NCBI GenBank assembly: GCA_041071465.1 | Contig: CP163498.1 | Location: 2,446,501-2,510,500, forward strand | Reading direction: 5' to 3' | Source: Pseudomonas putida | GTDB lineage: Bacteria; Pseudomonadota; Gammaproteobacteria; Pseudomonadales; Pseudomonadaceae | Length of the DNA stretch: 64,000 nucleotides | Shown here: positions 38,222-45,555 of the stretch, one piece after another | Position numbering within the stretch: position 1 is the first letter of the stretch | Layout of the letters: each line of letters opens with the position of its first letter | Made by a program: the position numbers and the translations under genes | Notes under the pieces: generated by a model | Databases searched by the model: none | What the model saw: only the letters and a program-made list of their open reading frames with translations | What the model was told of the DNA's origin: nothing

Positions 38222-38934
38222 AGACCGACACCACCCAGCGCATCACCCGCACGCAATACCGTGACTTCGCCGAGCTGGCCAAGGAGAGCGGCCTGGCTTT
38301 GACGATCGCCACCTTCACTGAGCTTGGTGGCATCTGGGGCGAATACAGCTGCTGGGCGCAGCCGATCGTTCGTGACGCATTGAGCGATCAAACCCAACGT
38401 GACGAGCGGGTTGCTATCAAGCTGGCAACCAGTATCAATGCGGGCCGTTTCCGCAGCGCTACTCGTCCGGAAATTGACTGGTCGGCGCTGGATGACAGCG
38501 AGATTTATTCATTCATCTTGCATCACGAGATTGGCCACCACCTCGACAACTTCTCGCTCTGGGACTTGATCCTCGCTCCCGATCAGGTGGTAGGCGACCA
38601 ATGCCACAAGGTGATGTACCGCGTGAACGAGATGCTGGCAGACCGTTATGCGTGGGAGCAGGTGCGGCCTGGCGAGCCACTGCCGCTGAGCGAGACGGGT
38701 AAGCGCATGCAGGAGGTAATGGCCGATGACCTGGATCTGTTGCAAAGGCACCTCCCCCGTAAGCGCAGAAAGCCCAGGGCACTGCCGGGCGGCCAGTACG
38801 CCTATGTGCCTGCCTCGATGCTGAAAACCGAGGAACTGGCCGCATTCGTCGGGCCGCACGTCTCCCCGGCGCTGATTGAGCACACCCGGAACCACCGCCG
38901 CGTTCATCGTCGCGACTCCAGACTGAGGGGTTAA
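38218..38934 (+). CDS. ImmA/IrrE-like zinc metallopeptidase
   Basis: 238 residues from GTG 38218. Zinc-protease signature HHEIGHHLDNF (HExxH, about 102-112), followed by a downstream Glu in VNEMLADRYAWEQV that fits the third ligand. ImmA/IrrE-type peptidases cleave phage or element repressors and trigger induction; no XRE repressor is adjacent, so the target is unknown. It could act on a helper phage repressor. Part of the coupled gene train. Confidence 0.6.
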   Translation: MKTDTTQRITRTQYRDFAELAKESGLALTIATFTELGGIWGEYSCWAQPIVRDALSDQTQRDERVAIKLATSINAGRFRSATRPEIDWSALDDSEIYSFILHHEIGHHLDNFSLWDLILAPDQVVGDQCHKVMYRVNEMLADRYAWEQVRPGEPLPLSETGKRMQEVMADDLDLLQRHLPRKRRKPRALPGGQYAYVPASMLKTEELAAFVGPHVSPALIEHTRNHRRVHRRDSRLRG

Positions 38935-38936
38935 AC

Positions 38937-39221
38937 ATGACCAATTTTCAACAGCGCCGCGCTGCGCTGAGGGATTCGTTCATCCCGAAGAAAGCCACCG
39001 AGCTGTATTACGTGAGACATCCGAAGGTCGACCGGGCGCTACTGGGGCCGTTCTTGAGCCTGGCCGACGCCGAGTGTGGGCGCGTAGTTTTGCGTAGTCC
39101 TGATGCGGTGGTGACGGCCTGCCGCGTCGAGTCGCTCGGCGCGCTGACCTACTGGCACGCGGTGAACAATGGCCAAGTTTGCCGGACCTTCGCAGGCGCT
39201 GAAGGGGTGAACCATGAGTAA
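38937..39221 (+). CDS. Hypothetical satellite protein (94 aa)
   Basis: ATG 38937, 2 bp after the previous stop; overlaps the next gene by 8 bp. Reads TELYYVRHPKVDRALLGPFL and SLADAECGRVVLRSPDAVV, resembling small phage proteins of mixed alpha/beta fold. Not recognised. Confidence 0.6.
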   Translation: MTNFQQRRAALRDSFIPKKATELYYVRHPKVDRALLGPFLSLADAECGRVVLRSPDAVVTACRVESLGALTYWHAVNNGQVCRTFAGAEGVNHE

Positions 39222-39441
39222 GGTCACTTCCATTCGACGCAAGGGTGCCGGTGGTCCGCCGACTGCTGGCGCCTACATCGACAGCGCCAGCTACACGCTG
39301 CTGGTGGAGAGCCTGGCGGGGTTTCTGGAACTGCGCATTGCCGAGGGTGACGCTGGCCGTCACTGCCCTGAGCTGGAGCGCCTGACCAATCAACTGGAAC
39401 GGCTGGCCAAGCGCTTCACGCCGCCGCAGGGGGCCGCATGA
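39214..39441 (+). CDS. Hypothetical satellite protein (75 aa)
   Basis: ATG 39214 after GAAGGGG. Basic N-terminus (MSKVTSIRRKGAGGPPTAGA), then helices with heptad-like Leu (CPELERLTNQLERLAKRF). Overlaps the primase gene by 4 bp. Not recognised. Confidence 0.6.
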   Translation: MSKVTSIRRKGAGGPPTAGAYIDSASYTLLVESLAGFLELRIAEGDAGRHCPELERLTNQLERLAKRFTPPQGAA

Positions 39442-40328
39442 CTGATCCTGTGATCTTGTTCAGCGACGTGCTCCAGTCGGCCTATGGTCTGCTCGACTGG
39501 TTACCACTGGACGATGGCGACATTCACCGCTTCCACGTCCCCGGCGACAAGCCCGGCACGCTCAATGGCTGGTACTGCCTGTTTGCTGATGGCATTGCCT
39601 CGGGCGCGTTCGGGAGCTGGAAGACGGGCGGCACCAACACTTGGTGTAGCCGTGAGCCGGTGGACGCCCGCGAAGCCGAGCAGGTGCGCCAGCGCATCGA
39701 GCAAGCCCGGCGCCAGCGGGAGGCCGAACGGCAGCGGCGCCAGCTTAGGGCGGCCGGCCTGGCGCAGCGCTGGTGGCGTGACGCCCGTCGTGCTGATCCG
39801 GCCCACCCCTACCTGGTCGCTAAGTCCATTCGAGCTCACGGTTTGCGCCAGCGTGGTGACGACCTGCTGATCCCTCTGTACGCGGCTGGTGTGCTTGTGA
39901 ACCTGCAGCGGATCGCCCCAGATGGCGACAAGCGCTTCCTGTATGGCGGGCGAATCAAGGGCGCCTATTCGCCGCTGGGGCGCATCACCCCGGGCATGCC
40001 GCTGTGCATCTGCGAAGGCTGGGCTACGGGCGCCACGCTCCACGCAAGCGGCTACACGGTCGCCTGTGCGATGAACGCCGGGAACCTGAAACCGGTGGCA
40101 CTGGCGCTGCGGGCCGACCACCCCGGCACCGAAATCATCATCGCCGGCGACGACGACCGCGAAACCGAGGCCGAAGGCAAGGGCAATCCGGGGCGCACAG
40201 CCGCCCATGAGGCCGCTGTCGCGTGTGGCGGTCTAGTGACCTTCCCCGAGTGGCCGGCCGACGCGCCGCTGTCCCTTTCCGACTTCAACGACCTCGCCGC
40301 CTGGAGGTGCCGTCATGCGCCCGCCTGA
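39438..40328 (+). CDS. Toprim-domain primase-like protein
   Basis: 296 residues. N-terminal part GDIHRFHVPGDKPGTLNGWY resembles the P4-alpha/DUF-type primase leader. The Toprim domain (about 185-270) has the acidic motifs LCICEGWATGATLHASG and IIIAGDDDRETEAEGKGNPG. Such proteins, common in satellites and plasmids, make or assist primers with the adjacent DUF927 helicase-like protein; here the P4 alpha functions appear split between two genes. Overlaps DUF927 by 14 bp. Confidence 0.85.
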   Translation: MTDPVILFSDVLQSAYGLLDWLPLDDGDIHRFHVPGDKPGTLNGWYCLFADGIASGAFGSWKTGGTNTWCSREPVDAREAEQVRQRIEQARRQREAERQRRQLRAAGLAQRWWRDARRADPAHPYLVAKSIRAHGLRQRGDDLLIPLYAAGVLVNLQRIAPDGDKRFLYGGRIKGAYSPLGRITPGMPLCICEGWATGATLHASGYTVACAMNAGNLKPVALALRADHPGTEIIIAGDDDRETEAEGKGNPGRTAAHEAAVACGGLVTFPEWPADAPLSLSDFNDLAAWRCRHAPA

Positions 40329-42114
40329 TACCAACGTCATCAACCTGCGCCCCGAAGCACCCAAAGTCGAGCCTGACCGCCCGTGCTGGGGTGTGTATGA
40401 GCACTGGGTGACAAATGAGAAAGGCCGCAGGCTCAAACCCGGTGTGTACTGGCACGGCTTCAAGCGCAGCGCCGGCGACGACGACAGCGACGACGATAAG
40501 GCAGATCGCCCGATCACTGACGAGTGGATCGCCACGCCCGTGACCGTCGCCGCTCGCACCACCAACAGCGACGATGGCAGCGAAGGCCGGTTTCTGCGCC
40601 TGCTCACCGACAGCGGCACCAAGGAGTGGATCATTCCCATGGAGGTGTTCGGTGGAAGCGGCGAGGACGCAAGGCGGACGCTGTTCGGCATGGGCGTCAT
40701 CATCGCCCTGAAGAAGCGCGGCCAGTTCATGGAGTACCTGCTGGACCAGCACCCTGCAGAGGTGTTCGCCACCACCTGCCGCCCCGGCTGGCATGAGTCA
40801 GGCGCCTTTGTGCTACCTGGGCGCACCATCGGCAGCGACAAAGTGCGCTATCAGGCCAGCGCCAAGGGGCAGAACCTGTTCAGCGTGCGCGGGAGCCTGG
40901 AGGGTTGGAAGATCGAGGTAGCAGCCAAGTGTGAGGGCAACCCGGTGCTGACCCTAGCCATCGGCTGCGCCCTCGCTGGCCCGCTGCTGAGCTTGGTTGG
41001 CGTGTTGGGTGGCGGTGTTCACCTGGTGGGCGACAGCTCCAGCGGCAAGTCGCTGGCGCAACTGATCGGCTCGTCCGTATGGGGCGACCCAGGCATCTTC
41101 GCTGCGTCCTGGGATATGACCAAGGGCGGACTGGAGATCGAGGCGTCCAGCCGCAACGACACCATGTTGCCCCTGGACGAGATCAAGCGGGCCGACCCGA
41201 AGCGCGTACAGGAGATGGCCTATTCGCTCGCCAACGGCCAGGGCAAGGGCACCATGACCCGTGACCGGGAGGCCCGCGGCAAACTGAGCTGGCGCCTGCT
41301 GGCGCTGTCCAGCGGTGAGCGCTCCCTATCCGAGCACGCGGCCATCAGCGGCAATGCTGCCCATGCTGGCGCCGAGCTGCGCATGGTCGACGTGAACGCC
41401 GGTACCCGCACGCACCGCGCCTTCGATGAATTGCACGGCCTGGAGGGCGCTGACTTCCACCGCCAGCTCACGGTGGCTGTAGGAGCGAACCATGGGCACA
41501 TCGGGCCGGCTTTCGTGGAGAAGCTGCTGGCCAGCGATGACCGCCCCGGGCTGCTGGAGGACTTCGCCGGTATCCGCGCTCAATTCGTCGAGGACAACGC
41601 CCAGGCCGGGCGGGTGGCAGATCGCTTCGCGGTGATCGCGCTGGCGGGCGAAATGGCCATTGCCTACGACCTGCTGCCCTGGGCGCCAGGCACCGCTCTG
41701 GCCGACTGCCAGCTGCTGTACGGCGAGTGGCTGAGCCGGGTGGGCGGCGGCAATGCCGAAGACCGCCAGATCCTCGCCGGCATCCTCGACTTCATCGACA
41801 AGCACGGCAGCAGCCGTTTTTCGGACGTAGAAGACCAGACGCTGGACACCAAGGTGTTCAACCGCGCCGGGTACTGGGAGGTGGTCGGCGCCAAGCGGCT
41901 TTATCTGTTCAACAAGTCCGCACTGACCGAGGCCGCCCATGGTCACGGGCTGGCGCGGGTTGTGAAGGCGCTGGAGGGCGCTGGCGCTCTCGCCAAGCAC
42001 GATACCGACCGGGACAGCCGCAGGACCAAGAAGTACCGCCTGCCTGCTGGTGGGTCTGCTCGCCTCTATGTGATCGATCCCGACGCCATGGATAGCGAAG
42101 GCGGTGGCCTATGA
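40315..42114 (+). CDS. DUF927 superfamily-3-like helicase / replication protein
   Basis: 599 residues. DUF927 domain (about 100-370) with Walker A GDSSSGKSLAQLIGSSVWG at about 239, Walker B-like MLPLDEIKRADPKR, and AYSLANGQGKGTMTRD; then a C-terminal part that likely carries the DNA-binding fold (YWEVVGAKRLYLFNKSALTE). In P4 the alpha protein's C-terminus binds the ori iterons. Here the iteron cluster begins 53 bp after this stop, which supports it being the initiator. Confidence 0.87.
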   Translation: MRPPDTNVINLRPEAPKVEPDRPCWGVYEHWVTNEKGRRLKPGVYWHGFKRSAGDDDSDDDKADRPITDEWIATPVTVAARTTNSDDGSEGRFLRLLTDSGTKEWIIPMEVFGGSGEDARRTLFGMGVIIALKKRGQFMEYLLDQHPAEVFATTCRPGWHESGAFVLPGRTIGSDKVRYQASAKGQNLFSVRGSLEGWKIEVAAKCEGNPVLTLAIGCALAGPLLSLVGVLGGGVHLVGDSSSGKSLAQLIGSSVWGDPGIFAASWDMTKGGLEIEASSRNDTMLPLDEIKRADPKRVQEMAYSLANGQGKGTMTRDREARGKLSWRLLALSSGERSLSEHAAISGNAAHAGAELRMVDVNAGTRTHRAFDELHGLEGADFHRQLTVAVGANHGHIGPAFVEKLLASDDRPGLLEDFAGIRAQFVEDNAQAGRVADRFAVIALAGEMAIAYDLLPWAPGTALADCQLLYGEWLSRVGGGNAEDRQILAGILDFIDKHGSSRFSDVEDQTLDTKVFNRAGYWEVVGAKRLYLFNKSALTEAAHGHGLARVVKALEGAGALAKHDTDRDSRRTKKYRLPAGGSARLYVIDPDAMDSEGGGL

Positions 42115-42452
42115 CCGTCATCACCACCCAACGCCAATGCCCGAATCCACAGGAACCTAAAAACGTGGGGAACAGGGGGAACGGGGGAACAGCCAGTAAA
42201 TACGTGGTCTGTAGTCGTTCCCCCTTATTGAAGTGTTGGGGAACAGGGGAACACAAACATGTTTTTGAATATAAGCGCCTGCGATTCCCCTTCTGCTTGG
42301 TTATCACTGTTCCCCAGTTTTTCGGGTGGGGAACACGTACCCCAGCTGGAGGCCCCGGAAACACTGGGTGTTCCCGCGTTCCCCCGTTCCCCCGATCTTT
42401 TTTCACAGACACATTTGGGCGTTATGGGAATCCGGGGGAGGTGACGCCATGA
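42111..42452 (+). CDS. ORF containing the iteron cluster (113 aa)
   Basis: ATG 42111 overlaps the DUF927 stop, and its stop overlaps the next ATG (ATGA on both sides). Translation is dictated by the iterons (VGNRGNGGTAS, CWGTGEHKHVF, SRVPPFPRSFF), so it may be a ribosome path that keeps coupling through the origin rather than a functional protein. It is real as an open frame but doubtful as a folded product. Confidence 0.4.
   Translation: MTVITTQRQCPNPQEPKNVGNRGNGGTASKYVVCSRSPLLKCWGTGEHKHVFEYKRLRFPFCLVITVPQFFGWGTRTPAGGPGNTGCSRVPPFPRSFFTDTFGRYGNPGEVTP
42167..42393. other. ori: Putative replication origin with GGGGAAC iterons
   Basis: Ten exact GGGGAAC words plus one GGGAAC. Plus strand: 42167, 42176, 42184, 42238, 42246, 42328. 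Minus strand (as GTTCCCC): 42217, 42309, 42378, 42386 and partial 42370. Tandem copies have an 8-9 bp period, with a triplet in one direction at the left end and a triplet in the other at the right end. P4 ori/crr use decamers starting GGTGAACAG bound by alpha; these are very similar. The centre (42254-42300) is AT-richer and could unwind. Confidence 0.8.
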
Positions 42453-42751
42453 GCCTCCTTTCCGACCTGCTCAATCACATGCCGCCGAACGGTGCTGGCG
42501 CTAGCAAGCCACCGATGGCGAAACGCGCTCCGGATCGCCCGCGGTTGGTGTTAGTCGATGCTGTGCAATTGCCATCCGGCCCTTACGCCAACGCCGCCAA
42601 TGCCACGCCTCAGTGGCGGGGGGCCCGCGACCAGTACATCAGCCATGTCATGACCTGCCGGGGTTGCTATGCGCCCGCTGGTCGCCATTGCCTGATCGGT
42701 ACCGAGTTGCGCACCACCTACGACAACATGCCCATGGAGGCCCACTCATGA
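42449..42751 (+). CDS. Small Cys-containing satellite protein (100 aa)
   Basis: MSLLSDLLNHMPPNGAGASK ... with a possible zinc site CRGCYAPAGRHC near residues 70-81. Coupled by ATGA at both ends. Similar small zinc-ribbon-like proteins occur in phage/satellite operons. Function unknown. Confidence 0.65.
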   Translation: MSLLSDLLNHMPPNGAGASKPPMAKRAPDRPRLVLVDAVQLPSGPYANAANATPQWRGARDQYISHVMTCRGCYAPAGRHCLIGTELRTTYDNMPMEAHS

Positions 42752-43347
42752 CGCCCACACCGACCATGCGTCTGTGCAATATCGCCTTGAAGCCAGGAAT
42801 CAGCGCCAGCACGCAACTCATCACCACCCGGCGTATCTGCCGCAACATCAGCCGCAACCTCGATTCAATACACGCCGAGCGACGAGCCATACGCCGCCAG
42901 GCGGGCAAGCTGAAAGCATTCCTACCATTCACCCGCCAGGCTATTGCCGATCTGGAGCAGCAAGCGTGGGAGCACCGCGACGATGAGCAGAGCAAGGCTC
43001 TGGTGGCCTTGTCCGGGTTCGGGCGGCAGTTGCTGTTCGATGAGGACGGATTAGCCGATGCCCTGGGGGTCGACCGCCTGTGCGACCTGCTGAGCGTGAA
43101 CGTGGTGGAGCGTGAGCATGTCAGGCGGGAGGGCGTCACCAGCCTGGAAGGTTTGGTGTTCACCCACGTCGTGGAGGACAGTGCAGAGCGCCGGGGGCAA
43201 GAATGGAATGACGCGCCGCTGTTCAACGCCTGTCACGCGGCCATGGCGGACTTCATCAGGGATTGTCCCGATGGGGTGCTGCCTGACCCTTTCGCACCTG
43301 GGGCGCCATTCGGGCCCAAGCTGCCACCTAAGCTGCGGGTGGTGTGA
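42748..43347 (+). CDS. Hypothetical satellite protein (199 aa)
   Basis: ATG 42748 overlaps the previous stop. Arg-rich, helical N-terminal half (RRICRNISRNLDSIHAERRA, IRRQAGKLKAFLPF), and a more acidic C-terminus ending FGPKLPPKLRVV. May bind nucleic acid. Not recognised. Confidence 0.6.
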   Translation: MTPTPTMRLCNIALKPGISASTQLITTRRICRNISRNLDSIHAERRAIRRQAGKLKAFLPFTRQAIADLEQQAWEHRDDEQSKALVALSGFGRQLLFDEDGLADALGVDRLCDLLSVNVVEREHVRREGVTSLEGLVFTHVVEDSAERRGQEWNDAPLFNACHAAMADFIRDCPDGVLPDPFAPGAPFGPKLPPKLRVV

Positions 43348-43350
43348 GCC

Positions 43351-44295
43351 ATGACTAAGCCAGAGTCGAAACAGCCTGATTCACCCGTGAAGACGAAGCA
43401 GCGGGTTTCAGATAAGCAGCGGCGCCTAGTGTTGGACCTGCGCCGGCGTCACTCCCTCCGTGAGGTGGCCCAGATCACCGGCATACCACTAGGAACGGTG
43501 AAGACCCTAGTTTCACGATCCGGGGCGTTCCGCGACAACGAGCAGCACCGCGCCATGTTTACCCTGCCGCCGATCAGCGCCAGCACCGAGGCACTGCCAA
43601 GCGTGCCCGAGCTGCCTCCGCAGGAGGTGGGCACCGGCGACAAGGAGGTGGATGCGGTGCTGTGGCTGCGCTCCGTCATCAGTACCGGCCAGGCCGCCCT
43701 GATTGACCGGGCCATGGAGGGCGCCAAGAAGATCAAGACGCCGCTCGATGTGCTAGAGAAGCGGTACCGAGATTACTTGGTGGCCACCAATCCAGGGCAT
43801 CTGTTCGCTGCTATGTCGTCGTTTGGCTTCGCTGACTTGGATGCGCTGGCCACTCGGGCCATTGAGCAGAACCGGCTGAGGCTGGAGGGCGTCGCTCGCT
43901 TCGGTGATACCCTGCTGGCCGACACCGAGGCTGAAAGGTTCTGCATCGAGGCGCTGCGCGGACTGCGTGCTGCCGGCCAGTTCGGTGATTTCGATAAGCG
44001 CCAGGTAGCCGCCCGGTTCAACGCCCACCCTGAATTGCTGCCTCACACCTTGGCGGATTGCCTGTACGAGCTTAGTTACTGGGACCAGCTCTACCGGCTG
44101 CGTAACGCCGTCGACCGTGACGCCAGCGACGGACCACCCGATGCGACCGCACGTGACTGGTTCGTGTTCGGCCTGCTGGCGCAGATCCGGCCCCGTGATA
44201 AGTCCGAGGGACTGGCGGTGTTTCGGTACCTGATTGCCAGCCAGCGCGAAGACATGGCGGAGTCGGAGGCCATTCTTATAAATCTCATTGGGTAG
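43351..44295 (+). CDS. HTH-domain satellite protein (314 aa)
   Basis: Basic N-terminus then a helix-turn-helix (LRRRHSLREVAQITGIPLGT followed by VKTLVSRSG, about 32-58) like sigma-70 region 4/resolvase HTHs. The remaining 250 residues are helical with no motif I know. 3 bp after the previous gene; last gene of the coupled train. Possibly a regulator of later genes. Confidence 0.6.
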   Translation: MTKPESKQPDSPVKTKQRVSDKQRRLVLDLRRRHSLREVAQITGIPLGTVKTLVSRSGAFRDNEQHRAMFTLPPISASTEALPSVPELPPQEVGTGDKEVDAVLWLRSVISTGQAALIDRAMEGAKKIKTPLDVLEKRYRDYLVATNPGHLFAAMSSFGFADLDALATRAIEQNRLRLEGVARFGDTLLADTEAERFCIEALRGLRAAGQFGDFDKRQVAARFNAHPELLPHTLADCLYELSYWDQLYRLRNAVDRDASDGPPDATARDWFVFGLLAQIRPRDKSEGLAVFRYLIASQREDMAESEAILINLIG

Positions 44296-44474
44296 TCGAT
44301 TCACATTGATCGTCACCTCTTGGATCTCCCACTCCAAAGGCGTTCACCAGGCGAAGCGCCATCTGAATGATTGGAATTGAAGGGGTAGGCGGGTATAAAA
44401 CTCTGGCCAAGAGCACTTGGCCATCACCTAAGGACGCATATCTGGGCGGTTCCTGCCCGCTAAGAAGGATGAAT

Positions 44475-45086
44475 ATGAAACGACTCTGCACGCTTGCCCT
44501 AGCGCTGGCCTTGGCCGGTTGCGCAGGTGTAACTCCCGAAGTCGAATGGGTCACCGTCAGAAGTACTGACCAGTTCACGGACAAGTCTACCTGTGGCGTG
44601 ACTGTGGGCAGCTTCTACACAGGCGGCGGTGTATTCACTGCTTCCAACCACTACTACCCGTACATCGAATCGGTGAATGGGGAACTGAGGGTAGGGATTC
44701 GGAGCGGGGGCCGTTTCAAAATTCCTGTCGGAGATGTCCAGCTTAGGATCGACCAAAACACTGCGTGGACCATTGCGACAGGGGAGACCCCAGTGGACTA
44801 CGTGCCGGAAGGGCAGCTCAAAGCCATGCAAGCATACGGGGGGGATGCCAAGCAGCAACAGATGCTGGAGAGCACCTACAAGGCCGCCCTGCAGGCCTCT
44901 GCCCAGGCCATGTCTCCATTCACCGCGGCGACCGGTGAAAAGGCCGAGAAGATTTTGGCGCAAATGAAGACCGGCAAGGTGCTGATCTATCGCACGCTAG
45001 GCATGAACCAGGCTGCCAGCACCACGGGCGAATATGCCCTTGATCAATCGCTGAGCAAGGCCTTGGCCGAATGCGGAATTAAGTGA
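44475..45086 (+). CDS. Predicted lipoprotein (203 aa)
   Basis: ATG 44475 is chosen over 44469 because AAGAAGG at 44463 spaces correctly. Signal MKRLCTLALALALAGC gives lipobox LAGC with acylated Cys at residue 16. The mature part has a beta-rich N-terminal domain with one further Cys and a helical C-terminus (TGEKAEKILAQMKTGKVLIY). It lies between the replication train and the tape-measure gene, with its own upstream gap, so it could be expressed in the integrated state (surface modification or superinfection exclusion; inference). Confidence 0.75.
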   Translation: MKRLCTLALALALAGCAGVTPEVEWVTVRSTDQFTDKSTCGVTVGSFYTGGGVFTASNHYYPYIESVNGELRVGIRSGGRFKIPVGDVQLRIDQNTAWTIATGETPVDYVPEGQLKAMQAYGGDAKQQQMLESTYKAALQASAQAMSPFTAATGEKAEKILAQMKTGKVLIYRTLGMNQAASTTGEYALDQSLSKALAECGIK

Positions 45087-45094
45087 TCCCTGCT

Positions 45095-45131
45095 CGCGCC
45101 ACAAAACGCTGTACCCCAGTTTTGTGGTGCG
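45095..45131. repeat. 37-bp inverted repeat, copy 2
   Basis: CGCGCCACAAAA, 13-bp centre, TTTTGTGGTGCG. One arm mismatch against copy 1 at 35537. Same arm length and same centre length, different centre sequence. Starts 9 bp after the lipoprotein stop. Confidence 0.75.
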
Positions 45132-45360
45132 CGCACAGCTGGTCAGTCTGGCGCGTAGCATCGTTGACGGCCTATCGTCATTTCGTATCAATTTGAGTTG
45201 CCCCTAGATACTGCTACGAAATTCCCTTCTAGACCCCTCCGCTTGTTGTGTCAGGACGTGCCAGGATGTGTCTTTATTGAGGTGCACCCAAAAAACACTG
45301 TTTATCCGATCAGATCGGGCCTAATTTCATCTTATTGACCATCATCGAGAGGGTGTAGAG
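45132..45360. other. Gap upstream of the tape-measure operon
   Basis: 229 bp, AT-richer than flanking genes, probably a promoter region. GAGAGGGTGTAG before ATG 45361 contains the ribosome site. Confidence 0.4.
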
Positions 45361-45555
45361 ATGAATGCAGGTGGGAAGATCAGGGGGCAGCAAGCGAAGC
45401 CGACTAAAGCAGATTTGTCCGCAGCGTGGGTGAGGTTGCGAGAGGCGGCAGAGAGAGGCAGCGTTGAGGCCAATGCGTTGTTGATTGTGCTTGCTGAAAA
45501 CAGGTCGATCACTCTTGGTGATCAAGGGCTTGTCGGCCAGGGGGCTTCTGTATGA
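45361..45555 (+). CDS. Small protein upstream of tape-measure gene (64 aa)
   Basis: MNAGGKIRGQQAKPTKADLS, helical, with REAAERGSVEANALLIVLAE. Its stop overlaps the tape-measure ATG (ATGA). In tailed phages this position holds the tail assembly chaperone; size and position fit, but the sequence is not recognisable. Confidence 0.6.
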   Translation: MNAGGKIRGQQAKPTKADLSAAWVRLREAAERGSVEANALLIVLAENRSITLGDQGLVGQGASV

